Under the pieces are notes generated by a model. That model ran no database searches. It was not told the DNA's origin and was given only the letters and a program-made list of their open reading frames with translations. This document shows positions 5,382 to 12,467 of a DNA stretch of 13,850 nucleotides, in pieces (the stretch's first letter is position 1; each line of letters opens with the position of its first letter). Both the position numbers and the translations under genes were made by a program. This stretch comes from DASPPK01 sp041479575. Its GTDB lineage: Archaea > Thermoproteota > Bathyarchaeia > Bathyarchaeales > Bathycorpusculaceae. The stretch is from positions 1-13,850 of the forward strand of contig JBGOYH010000045.1 of NCBI GenBank assembly GCA_041479575.1, written 5' to 3'.

Positions 5382-6947
5382 TTATGCGTTGGCCATTCTC
5401 CAAATGGCCTTCTCCATTTCCTCCCCATGCTTCCGGCCATAGTAAAGACTGGCCACCTTTCCGCCGAAAGGTATCGCCACCCGCTTCACAAACTTGAAAA
5501 GCAGAGGGTTTGGAATCCTATGCTCCAAAAAAGTGTCTCCCCAAATCCGAACGTTGTACTCCCAACAACGAGTGAACAACTCCCACCGCGCCTCAGTAAG
5601 CGAATCAAGTTCCGTACCCTGATTATTCATCAACAAACAATTTTCCAATGGCACGAAAAACAAGGGAACATAAAACGCGTTGCAACCATGCAAATCATCC
5701 ATCAACCCAAGCGTCTCCGAAACATCCTCTTCTCTCTCATCTGGCAAACCGATAATCAACGTAGCCAACGGATACCACTCAACATCATTCATTATCCCAA
5801 ACGACTGAGTAACAACCTCCTTCCATTCTTCAGGCCTGAAAGGAAGCATCTTCCCTCCCATATACTTCCGCATGAGCCTGACGCTGCCCGTCTCCAAACC
5901 GATCTCAGAAGTCACAATAGGCTTCGATCCATGGCAATACCAATTATGTTCAATCAGAATCTCAGCAACTTCTCTAACCATTCCAGGATCAGCAACAACA
6001 GGAGCCAAAGAACTGTGCGAGGGTTGTATACCTTTGACCCCGGGAACCCTCGCTACGCTCTTCACCAACTTGATAATGGCCTCTCTGTTCGGAACGAAAC
6101 GGGGATTCTTCATACCGTACAGAAAAAGATCCTCAGTCACTAACGTGATACGCGAATTGCCTCCTCTTGTATTTACCTCCGCTTCCTTCAGTATCTTTTC
6201 CAACGGAACGTCACGCCGTTTCTGCATGGTAGGTGTACAGAACTGACAGCTTCGGCCACAACCCCGAGAGATCTCCACACACCCATGAATTGCAGGATGC
6301 CGAATGAGTGGGACACGATCCGTCTCGGCGTTGTTCTGAACACGAACCACACGGGGAAGAGTCTCACCGTTCACGGCCTTTCTGAAAACTTCACTGACAA
6401 CAGTTTCCCCTTCCCCAATAACCACACAGTCCACGCCGTAGCGTTCAGCCACCTTCTTCCTTTCCAACTGCCAAGACCCAAAACCGCCGACAACAACTTT
6501 GGGTCTATGCCTTATTATGCTTCTATGCCCAACGAGCTTTCTGAACTCAATCGCGTTCAGCGGTTCCCCACCGCCGACGATTGAAGAATACGTCTTGCTG
6601 ACGTAAGCCATCCCCGTAGGATCCATAGAAGAAATACCAATGACCTTCGTGTTCGGCCCAACGAAACTGTCAAGATCCCTCGGATGAACCACGGCTACTT
6701 CCGACTCGACAAAACCGTTCTCCAAAAGCAAAGCTTCAACCTTTCTCAAGCCGTAAGGCGCCGCCCTTACTCTTCCATCACCATTATTCTGTCCAGCCGG
6801 GGGATACAGTGCTCGTCTCAAAAACCACAACGGTACAGGACCCCTAGCAAAACCGCCAGCAAAAGCGACAAAGGGATTATTGAGAAAATCGCTCATCTCA
6901 GTCGCTGAAGCAGTGAGCACAACCTTGACGCCCGACTTATCCGGCAT
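5382..6947 (-). CDS. B12-binding-type radical SAM protein
   Basis: At 521 residues this has the two-part architecture of cobalamin-binding radical SAM enzymes. An N-terminal Rossmann-like domain (about 95-200) contains TKVIGISSMDP, KVVVGGFGSWQ and VDCVVIGEGE. The radical SAM core follows, with SRGCGRSCQFC, a C-x3-C-x2-C cluster site at Cys230, Cys234 and Cys237, and later SEIGLETGS and ATLIIGLPDE, typical beta-strand motifs of the barrel. The classical DxHxxG cobalamin motif is not evident, so B12 may be bound without a lower His ligand or not at all. The substrate cannot be inferred. The gene stands alone. TATTAATAAC (6993-7002) gives a TATA-like element about 50 bases upstream on its strand. 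Confidence 0.8.
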   Translation of the reverse strand: MPDKSGVKVVLTASATEMSDFLNNPFVAFAGGFARGPVPLWFLRRALYPPAGQNNGDGRVRAAPYGLRKVEALLLENGFVESEVAVVHPRDLDSFVGPNTKVIGISSMDPTGMAYVSKTYSSIVGGGEPLNAIEFRKLVGHRSIIRHRPKVVVGGFGSWQLERKKVAERYGVDCVVIGEGETVVSEVFRKAVNGETLPRVVRVQNNAETDRVPLIRHPAIHGCVEISRGCGRSCQFCTPTMQKRRDVPLEKILKEAEVNTRGGNSRITLVTEDLFLYGMKNPRFVPNREAIIKLVKSVARVPGVKGIQPSHSSLAPVVADPGMVREVAEILIEHNWYCHGSKPIVTSEIGLETGSVRLMRKYMGGKMLPFRPEEWKEVVTQSFGIMNDVEWYPLATLIIGLPDEREEDVSETLGLMDDLHGCNAFYVPLFFVPLENCLLMNNQGTELDSLTEARWELFTRCWEYNVRIWGDTFLEHRIPNPLLFKFVKRVAIPFGGKVASLYYGRKHGEEMEKAIWRMANA

Positions 6948-7048
6948 GTTCTTTTCCCTTTAGTCCTAAACCGTAACAATCTCGCAAATTCCTATTAATA
7001 ACTATTCTTACTAAGAAATATGGTTCAGGTATTCCGCCAGAAGCAATT

Positions 7049-8116
7049 TCAAACTAGCTTCTTCTGCTCGAAACCTGAGACAATACCGGACACCCTGACA
7101 CCGACAAGTCTAATCTTTCTTTCAGGCTTGAAATATGGCTGCGTCAGCTCCTGAGCCGTCTTCCTCAAATCCAGCAAACGGTCAGTAAGGAAAGGCAAAG
7201 TCCTGCCGTGCGTGTGAGTCTCAAAATTCTCGTATCGAATCCTGATCGTTACTGTTTTGAAACAAAACCGCTGCGCCAAAACTTCCCGGTGAACATCTTC
7301 CGCTAACTCTCCCAAAGCTTTCAAGACAAACTCAAAATTATCAGTGTCCTCCTGAAAAGTAACATCCCGCCCAATCGACTTGATTTTACCTCTCTCCTCA
7401 ACTTCGCTCCTGTCTACTCCATGGGCCATCAAATAGAGTTGAGTCCCCATTACTCCAAAAGCCTCGGTGATGACTGCAGGGTCGTAATGGGCCAAATCAC
7501 CAATTGTTTTAATGCCCATGCCGTCAAGCACTTGTCCAGTCTTTCGTCCAACCCATAGCAGCTTTCGAACTGGAAGGGGGGCAAGAAATTTCTGCGTATC
7601 TTCCTCGTTGACTATCGTTAAACCATCGGGTTTCTGCATGTCACTCGCTATTTTCGCGACAAGCTTGTTATGGCTGATACCAATCGAACAAGTCAACCCT
7701 TCCCGTTGGAAGATTTCCTTCTTTATCTGTCGGGCTAGAGCTTCAGCTTCTGCATAATCTCTGACCCGAGACGTTACGTCAAGAAAGGCCTCATCGATCC
7801 CCCACTGTTCAAACTTCACTGCATACTTCCGAGCAGTATCCATAATCTCGCTAGAAATCCTGACATAAAGCTCCATGTTAACCGGCAGATACATGCCCTT
7901 AGGGCAAAGCTTCCAAGCCCGTGAAATTGGCATGCCCGACCTAACCCCAAACTTTCTAGCCTCATAATTACTAGTGCTGACGACACCTCTGCCTTTTCCT
8001 TCCTTTGGGTCAGCACCAACAATCACGGGCTTACCCTTGAGCTCTGGACGGAACTGTTCCTCAACAGCTGTATAAAAATGATCCATGTCCAAATGGAAGA
8101 TTATCTTCTCAGACAT
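7049..8116 (-). CDS. dinB: Y-family DNA polymerase IV (Dpo4/Dbh-like)
   Basis: This 355-residue translesion polymerase copies past damaged bases. The palm carries FHLDMDHFYTAVEE (Asp10; Tyr15 as the steric gate that excludes ribonucleotides) and WGIDEAFLD (Asp108, Glu109), which supply the metal-binding triad. NYEARKFGVRSGMP (residues 50-63) is the finger signature. Helix-hairpin-helix thumb elements are near LLWVGRKTGQVLDGMGIKTIGDL, followed by the little-finger domain from about 240. Length and order match Sulfolobus Dpo4. The C terminus ends at EQKKLV, whereas PCNA-binding tails in this group usually continue with two aromatic residues. The 72-base divergent spacer to the next gene must hold both promoters. 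Confidence 0.95.
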   Translation of the reverse strand: MSEKIIFHLDMDHFYTAVEEQFRPELKGKPVIVGADPKEGKGRGVVSTSNYEARKFGVRSGMPISRAWKLCPKGMYLPVNMELYVRISSEIMDTARKYAVKFEQWGIDEAFLDVTSRVRDYAEAEALARQIKKEIFQREGLTCSIGISHNKLVAKIASDMQKPDGLTIVNEEDTQKFLAPLPVRKLLWVGRKTGQVLDGMGIKTIGDLAHYDPAVITEAFGVMGTQLYLMAHGVDRSEVEERGKIKSIGRDVTFQEDTDNFEFVLKALGELAEDVHREVLAQRFCFKTVTIRIRYENFETHTHGRTLPFLTDRLLDLRKTAQELTQPYFKPERKIRLVGVRVSGIVSGFEQKKLV

Positions 8117-8188
8117 AGCCGATCAAACAACATTTATTTCAAGTAAAGATTACCGGTTCATAACCCTTTTTATGCTACCATTCTGATA

Positions 8189-8449
8189 ATGAAGAAGATG
8201 TTTGGAGGCTGTGCGGTGAAAGACAAAGGCATAACCGTAGAATCAGCCCAGCAGATAGCAGTCGAATTTCTTATGAAAAGAAAGAGTTTAGATAGAGTAG
8301 AAGTATCTACGGTGGAACAGAACAAAGATATCTGGGTGATTCGAGGAACCTGTCCAATCGATTTGGAAGGACACCCATGGGCTGAAAGGTTCGAAGTCGT
8401 TGTAGACACAAAGGGAAGAATCAAATCAACGAATTTTGCTCTTCTGTAG
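8189..8449 (+). CDS. Small conserved-looking hypothetical protein
   Basis: No family is recognised with confidence. The 86-residue product has a helix-forming segment (SAQQIAVEFLMKRK) followed by strands (VEVSTVEQNKDIWVIRGTCP and ERFEVVVDTKGRIKSTNFAL). This one-helix, beta-meander order is reminiscent of PepSY-like domains, but the link is structural guesswork. There is no signal peptide, so it is cytoplasmic. It is divergently transcribed from dinB, with 72 bases between. The ATG at 8189 is the first in frame. TTTTTATG at 8167-8174 could be part of the promoter. Confidence 0.55.
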   Translation: MKKMFGGCAVKDKGITVESAQQIAVEFLMKRKSLDRVEVSTVEQNKDIWVIRGTCPIDLEGHPWAERFEVVVDTKGRIKSTNFALL

Positions 8450-8509
8450 CGACTCAAACCACACGCGCGGATCTGGTACAACGCTCGTTCACTTGAAAGA
8501 ATTCGAAAG

Positions 8510-8515
8510 TTATAT
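8510..8515 (+). promoter_or_regulatory. TATA-like element of the UspA gene
   Basis: AAAGTTATATCTG contains TTATAT, centred about 42 bases before the GTG start. It would place transcription initiation near 8538 and give a leader of about 16 bases that includes the purine-rich ribosome binding region. Confidence 0.35.
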
Positions 8516-8554
8516 CTGAAAATTCACACTAGTTACGGTAGGGAAGCAGAAGCA

Positions 8555-9022
8555 GTGTTTGATAGAATTTTGGTTCCACTAGACGGTTCTGAGCATTCGC
8601 ATCGAGCTTTAGAAACAGCCATTCAAATAGCCAAGAAATTTGACAGCAAAGTAGCACTCCTCCACGTGTACTCTATCACGGTTATGCCTGTAATAGTTCC
8701 TGAACCAACCACCGTAACGCCAGCAGGAGTTCCAGTTGCCACTTCCGCAGAAGTCTCAAGGATGGTTGACGCCGCCCGCGATGCTGGCAAAGAAATCTTG
8801 ACAGACGGAGAACAAAAAGTCCGGGCTCAAAGAATTGAGGTTGAAACCGCGCTCAGGGAAGGAAATAGCGTACAGGAAATCGTCAAAATGGCAAAGGAAG
8901 GACAGTTCGATCTAATAGTTATGGGCGTGAGAGGATCACACAAGATAAGAGAAATCCTCATGGGAAGCGTAAGCGAAGGCGTCATAAAAAACACGCACTG
9001 CCCCGTTCTCGTCGTCAAGTAA
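8555..9022 (+). CDS. UspA-type universal stress protein
   Basis: A single Usp domain of 155 residues, the usual size. The first strand is FDRILVPLDGSEHSHRALE, with the Asp10 that contacts nucleotide, and the second strand VALLHVYS follows. After a Pro/Thr/Val-rich loop (about 43-66) and a long helix, the ATP-binding signature G-x2-G-x9-G-S appears at Gly124, Gly127 and Gly137-Ser138, ending in CPVLVVK. The intact signature indicates the ATP-binding subclass. The start is GTG at 8555 with GGGAAG about ten bases upstream. Such proteins are cytoplasmic dimers induced by stress; no specific partner is indicated by the neighbouring genes. Confidence 0.9.
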   Translation: MFDRILVPLDGSEHSHRALETAIQIAKKFDSKVALLHVYSITVMPVIVPEPTTVTPAGVPVATSAEVSRMVDAARDAGKEILTDGEQKVRAQRIEVETALREGNSVQEIVKMAKEGQFDLIVMGVRGSHKIREILMGSVSEGVIKNTHCPVLVVK

Positions 9023-9141
9023 ACAGACCAATCTGGAAAAAGCAAAAGCCAATTCGCATTCTGAACTCTCGCGAACAAAAAAGTATAGAAAGTTATTTCT
9101 TCTAAATCAACCAAAGAGTGAAATTCTGAGCGTGAATTTTG

Positions 9142-10161
9142 ATGCAGAGAAAAGAAATTCTCCGCGAGCCAGTGCAGCACATTAGAATCAAAGGCAAACT
9201 CACCGTCGACCAACTTGTCCAGCAATTTCAGAATTCAGGGTCCTTCGGAGCTGGAAGAGTTGCGGCAGCCTGCGACATTTATGAACGCATGGTGCGCGAA
9301 GATGACTGCACAGTATTTCTAGCACTTGCAGGAGCCATGGTTCCAGCAGGACTGCGCCAACTTGTCGCAGATCTTCTGCGTGAAAATCTCATCGACGTTC
9401 TTGTGACCACAGGCGCGAACATGGTTCACGACGCGATAGAAGCCCTTGGAGGCCACCATTACAAGGGACACTGGGCTGTAGATGATTACATGCTTTACAA
9501 GAATCACACTTACCGTATATACGATGTCTTCGTCCCAGAAGAAGACTTCATAAAACTAGATATGGAACTCGTGAAAATCTACGACCAAATGGCCAACGAA
9601 AACAAAGGGAAAACCCTTTCCTCAAAAGACTTTGCTTGGGAAATGGGCAAGAGGCTCAAAGATCCCAACTCGATTCTTCGTGCTGCTTATGAGACGAAAG
9701 CTCCGATCTTCATCCCAGCAGTACGTGACTCAGAGTTCGGCTACATCTACAATCTGCATGCAACGCGAAGGCAATTCAAGAACACGCTGGTTGTAGACGC
9801 TTTCAAAGATGTGCCGGAAATAATAAGTATATGTCGAGGCAGTTCAAAAAACGGGATGATAGTCATCGGTGGCGGAGTCCCGAGGAACACGATCCAATCC
9901 GCGGCCTTGGCAACAAAGTCAGGGATAGACTACGCTGTAGTAATAACGATGGATCGTGCAGAGACAGGTGGGCTTTCTGGGTCAACGCTTGAAGAGACCG
10001 TGAGCTGGGGAAAATTGAAAGGCCAGGCAGACAAGACTATGGTTATCGGCGACGCTATGATAGTCTTCCCGATAATGGTGGCTTCGGTCAAGGAAAGACT
10101 TGGCAGAGATTTCAGACGAGCGCGGAGCGTGAAATATGAAAACCTTAATCCGAAGGAGTGA
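9142..10161 (+). CDS. dys: Deoxyhypusine synthase
   Basis: This NAD-dependent enzyme transfers the aminobutyl group of spermidine to one lysine of translation factor aIF5A, the first step to deoxyhypusine/hypusine. Family segments are clear: FGAGRVAAACDIYERM near the N terminus, LVTTGANMVHDAIEALGGHHY for NAD binding, FIPAVRDSEFG, and the catalytic stretch EETVSWGKL, whose Lys (residue 291 from the ATG) forms the enzyme-imine intermediate. The closing DAMIVFPIMVA is also conserved. The full length of about 339 residues matches archaeal orthologues. I prefer ATG 9142 over TTG 9139; GCGTGA lies six bases upstream. Its last codons overlap the ribosome binding site of the next small gene. Confidence 0.93.
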   Translation: MQRKEILREPVQHIRIKGKLTVDQLVQQFQNSGSFGAGRVAAACDIYERMVREDDCTVFLALAGAMVPAGLRQLVADLLRENLIDVLVTTGANMVHDAIEALGGHHYKGHWAVDDYMLYKNHTYRIYDVFVPEEDFIKLDMELVKIYDQMANENKGKTLSSKDFAWEMGKRLKDPNSILRAAYETKAPIFIPAVRDSEFGYIYNLHATRRQFKNTLVVDAFKDVPEIISICRGSSKNGMIVIGGGVPRNTIQSAALATKSGIDYAVVITMDRAETGGLSGSTLEETVSWGKLKGQADKTMVIGDAMIVFPIMVASVKERLGRDFRRARSVKYENLNPKE

Positions 10162-10168
10162 AAGTTGG

Positions 10169-10372
10169 ATGAAGAAGAAGCCTAGTAAACACATGTTCTG
10201 CGGAAACTGTACGAGTCATAACGCCTACGATTTTCCAGATCAGGTCTTTTGTACAAGAAGGTTTCTGAAGAATCAGAACGCCATAGTCTCAACGTTATGG
10301 TGCTGTGAAGACTGGTATCCAAGTGCTCAGGAGTGCCATTGTATAGAAGAGACGTTGAAGAAACAGAAATAG
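10169..10372 (+). CDS. Cys-rich mini-protein coupled to dys
   Basis: I do not recognise this 67-residue protein. It carries seven cysteines: C-x2-C at 11 and 14, Cys28, the pair Cys45-Cys46, and C-x-C at 56 and 58, with three His residues. It looks like a small metal- or iron-sulfur-binding protein. The start at 10169 is chosen because GGAGTGA lies seven to eight bases upstream; that site contains the dys stop codon. An upstream in-frame ATG at 10136 would lie inside dys. The stop-to-start distance of seven bases implies one mRNA and probably coupled translation, hinting at a link to deoxyhypusine synthase or to translation, which is inference only. Confidence 0.65.
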   Translation: MKKKPSKHMFCGNCTSHNAYDFPDQVFCTRRFLKNQNAIVSTLWCCEDWYPSAQECHCIEETLKKQK

Positions 10373-10403
10373 TAGGGTTTTGCTTTCTCTCAGTTTCTGC
10401 ACT

Positions 10404-10417
10404 AAAGTATTTATTCC
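10404..10417 (+). promoter_or_regulatory. TATA-like element of tRNA-Gln
   Basis: AAAGTATTTATTCC is AT-rich and is centred about 36 bases before the mature tRNA 5' end. This suits an archaeal TATA box and a short 5' leader removed by RNase P. Confidence 0.4.
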
Positions 10418-10446
10418 AAACTCAAGTTTCTAGTTTCTTGTGGCAA

Positions 10447-10522
10447 AGCCCGGTGGTGCAGTGGTCAAACATGGCGGCCTCTGGAGCCGCTGACGAGAGT
10501 TCGAATCTCTCCCGGGCTACCA
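10447..10522 (+). tRNA. tRNA-Gln (anticodon CTG), CCA encoded
   Basis: AGCCCGG (10447-10453) pairs with CCGGGCT (10512-10518) as the acceptor stem. The T arm is GAGAG-TTCGAAT-CTCTC (10495-10511), and the anticodon stem GCGGC/GCCGC encloses the loop CTCTGGA, giving anticodon CTG, which reads CAG. Discriminator A and an encoded CCA follow. The first pair is A1-U72, the identity feature used by the archaeal GatDE amidotransferase, so the tRNA is probably charged with Glu and then amidated. There is no intron. The D stem has one weak C-A opposition. A T6 run at about 10543-10548 can end transcription. Confidence 0.95.
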
Positions 10523-10542
10523 TCGCCTAAGCAAGACTTTAT

Positions 10543-10548
10543 ACTTTT
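10543..10548 (+). terminator. T-run after tRNA-Gln
   Basis: ACTTTTTTC about 20 bases beyond the encoded CCA is a simple oligo-T archaeal termination signal on the plus strand. It separates the tRNA from repeat copy 2, about 100 bases further on. Confidence 0.4.
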
Positions 10549-10647
10549 TTCAGGTTGGTTTTCGCGGTTGTCTTTTGGCATCTGGTGCTTTGAAGCGGTG
10601 GTTAGCTGTGCGAGTTGACTGTTTTCTATTGGACTGGACGCGCTGAA

Positions 10648-10828
10648 GTGTAGTCCTCCAGTGTGGACTGTTCAACATGGTTTTTGGTTGAAAATCAGTC
10701 AAAAACGACCTACCCCCTCCCCCCTAGGTTTTCAGCACACATAGTATTGTGGTTGAGTCTTTGGATGGTCTTCAGCTTGGTTCCTTCGGTGCTGTTCTGC
10801 TAGGTTGCATGTTGAAATTCTGCAGAAC
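10648..10828 (+). repeat. 181-bp dispersed repeat, copy 2
   Basis: This plus-strand unit is the inverted partner of 2696-2876. Terminal arms TTCAACATG (10671-10679) and CATGTTGAA (10808-10816) pair perfectly. G10680-A10691 pairs with T10695-C10706 to give 12 bp around an AAA loop, including two wobble pairs present only in plus-strand RNA. ACCTA (10708-10712) and TAGGT (10725-10729) flank the loop C5-T-C6. CAGCAC (10733-10738) can pair with GTGCTG further on, a pairing with one mismatch in copy 1. It lies between tRNA-Gln and the convergent HTH gene, so it is not a leader of any downstream gene. Translating both copies gives mostly non-conservative differences, against a coding role. Confidence 0.85.
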
Positions 10829-10856
10829 AGACAGACTTCGTTCATCGCGCGTGTTT

Positions 10857-11141
10857 CTAATCTAGCAGCTTAATCAAGGTGTCAAAAGCATCCAGAAAAC
10901 TTCTTCCCTTGCCAGTTGTTCTGTAAACAGGCTTTTTTGAATGATCAGAAATCTCCAGCAGTTCTGACCTTACAAGCACTGGTATGTACCTCTCCAGTTG
11001 AGCGGAACTCAACCCGACCTTGTACATTAGCTCGGTCTTACACACACCTTTGACTGCGTGCGATAGCATAGCAGATATTATCACCAGTTTGTCTCTTCTG
11101 TTTCCTTTCGCTTGCTGGGACAAACGCTGGTTTAACATCAT
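10857..11141 (-). CDS. Archaeal winged-helix transcriptional regulator (HTH_45-like)
   Basis: A single 94-residue winged-helix domain of the archaeal HTH_45/ArnR1-like type. RRDKLVIISAMLSHAVKGV forms the first helix. KTELMYKVGLSSAQLERYI is the helix-turn-helix, with recognition helix about 45-57. LLEISDHSKKPVYRTTGKG is the wing, with the diagnostic YRTTGKG, and a final helix SFLDAFDTLIKLL probably dimerises. There is no sensor domain and it is cytoplasmic. Two ATG codons are adjacent at the start, with GTGA about eight bases upstream. It stands alone, convergent with repeat copy 2. The regulated genes are unknown. Confidence 0.85.
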   Translation of the reverse strand: MMLNQRLSQQAKGNRRDKLVIISAMLSHAVKGVCKTELMYKVGLSSAQLERYIPVLVRSELLEISDHSKKPVYRTTGKGRSFLDAFDTLIKLLD

Positions 11142-11354
11142 TACGTTTCACACGATACGGCCCTTTTATTCGTTGTTTAAAGAAGGCCTCACTTCAGGTA
11201 TCATTCAATACGTAACAAAACCGCAATCGACTTGTCTGATTTTATGTTAAACCAAAACTGCGGATATCTAACTATGTCAACCAGTGAGTCCACCGGTCGT
11301 CTATGAATGAATTTCCAAGTTGTTCAGCAAGAAAGTCTATTCAATCATGTGGAC

Positions 11355-11666
11355 TCATATCAGCAGAATTGCTTTGATTAGCTTCACGTCTTCTTTCGGT
11401 CTGTCTTTCAGCGCACCCTCTGTATACGTTTCCACTGTTCCAATTGCTTGAACAACATTCATTCCATCTATGACCTTCCCAAAGACGGAGTATCCTGAGT
11501 CTAGAGCGGCACTATTGTCCTTCAGATTTATGAAGAATTGACTGCTCGCCGAATTTGGAATAATACCTCCGTTTGAGCTCGCGCGCGTTACTTGTACAAA
11601 CGCAAAAGAGCAAATTGAGTTCTCCGGACACGAGAAATGCCTATAACTAACAGCGAAAACAAGCAT
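11355..11666 (-). pseudogene. C-terminal remnant of a cyclophilin-type prolyl isomerase
   Basis: From about residue 29 the frame reads as the second half of a cyclophilin: PNSASSQFFINLKDN, then YSVFGKVIDGMNVVQAI, ending in a strand KLIKAILLI. The first half is missing, including the strand MGNITIEL, the catalytic FHRV and the QGGD segment. The 28 residues before the match are unlike any cyclophilin, and I found no such segment in other frames of the 160 bases upstream. It lies just downstream of a complete paralogue with the same PNSASSQF motif and the same direction, which suggests tandem duplication followed by 5' deletion. It could still be translated from ATG 11666, but without the catalytic Arg it should be inactive. 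Confidence 0.7.
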
Positions 11667-11826
11667 GCCCCTATTACAGCATCAACAAGATCGAGTCGCT
11701 TATGACTTGCTCACGTTGATATCCTGTCTTTCTTTTCAAGTTAGGTTGTTGAAAGCCTTTTTCCATTGATGCTCTCAACAAGACCAAGAATGCACGACTA
11801 TCTCTATTGTGATCGAAAAGAAGAAA

Positions 11827-12390
11827 TTACGTAAGCACAATTGCCTCTGTAATCATCACGTCTTGCAGTGGTTTCTCATTTGCGTCGACGGAAACTTTGG
11901 AGATTAAGTCAACAACGTCCATTCCTGCAGTCACGTTCCCGAAAACAGAATAATTAGTGTCCAAGTACAGATTGTCCTTCACGTTAATGTAAAACTGACT
12001 GCTTGCAGAATTGGGGTTACTGGTTTTCGCCATCGCCACCGACCCTCTGACATTGCTATGTCTGTTAGGAAGTTCGTCTTGAATCGTCGGCACAGTAATT
12101 CCTTTGGGACTAGCGTCTCCACCTTGGATCACAGCAGGGTCAGTCGCCACCCTGTGAAAAAGAGTCCCATCATAAATTCCAAATTGCGTGAGATTCTTGA
12201 AGTTGCCTGACGTGATCGGCATGTCATCGAATAGTTCAATCGTTATGTTCCCCATACTGGTAACAAGCAAGACTTTGGTCGTAGACGTCGGCACTGAAAC
12301 CCGTTTCGGTCCATACGTGCTGTAGACTACCATTCCACCTATGAAAATAAGGAAGAGAATCACCGATACTGTCAGTTTCTTGTATTTCAT
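11827..12390 (-). CDS. Membrane-anchored cyclophilin-type peptidyl-prolyl isomerase
   Basis: The 187-residue protein begins MKYKKLTVSVILFLIF, an uncleaved anchor or signal helix (about 7-25), followed by a short Ser/Thr/Pro linker and a cyclophilin domain from about residue 39. The active-site landmarks are present: FHRV (78-81, Arg80), QGGD (89-92), SVAMAKTSNPNSASSQFYIN (Met120, Phe133) and YSVFGNV. The domain is the compact prokaryotic form. It should face outward and catalyse cis-trans isomerisation of Xaa-Pro bonds in exported proteins, such as the Pro-containing surface protein encoded at 1408-2589; that pairing is only a suggestion. Several sequons (NIT, NLT, NYS) fit surface location. 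A TATA box at 27 bases suggests leaderless mRNA. Confidence 0.9.
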   Translation of the reverse strand: MKYKKLTVSVILFLIFIGGMVVYSTYGPKRVSVPTSTTKVLLVTSMGNITIELFDDMPITSGNFKNLTQFGIYDGTLFHRVATDPAVIQGGDASPKGITVPTIQDELPNRHSNVRGSVAMAKTSNPNSASSQFYINVKDNLYLDTNYSVFGNVTAGMDVVDLISKVSVDANEKPLQDVMITEAIVLT

Positions 12391-12413
12391 GAGGAACGAG
12401 CTTCTCTTCTGAC

Positions 12414-12420
12414 TATATAA
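12414..12420 (-). promoter_or_regulatory. TATA box of the cyclophilin gene
   Basis: The minus strand reads TTATATA, centred about 27 bases before the A of the ATG at 12390. At that spacing archaeal transcription would begin at or next to the start codon, giving a leaderless mRNA. The lack of a ribosome binding site before this ATG agrees. Confidence 0.55.
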
Positions 12421-12467
12421 GCGTATTTTTTCATCAGAAAAGACACATTATGATCGCTCTCGAGGAG

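Noticed and set aside
10333..10530. Plus-strand frame across the tRNA-Gln gene
   Set aside because: It reads through a well-formed tRNA and has no ribosome binding site.
2696..10828. Integrated element bounded by the repeats and tRNA-Gln
   Set aside because: The repeats are inverted, no integrase or tRNA 3'-end duplication is seen, and the enclosed genes are housekeeping types.
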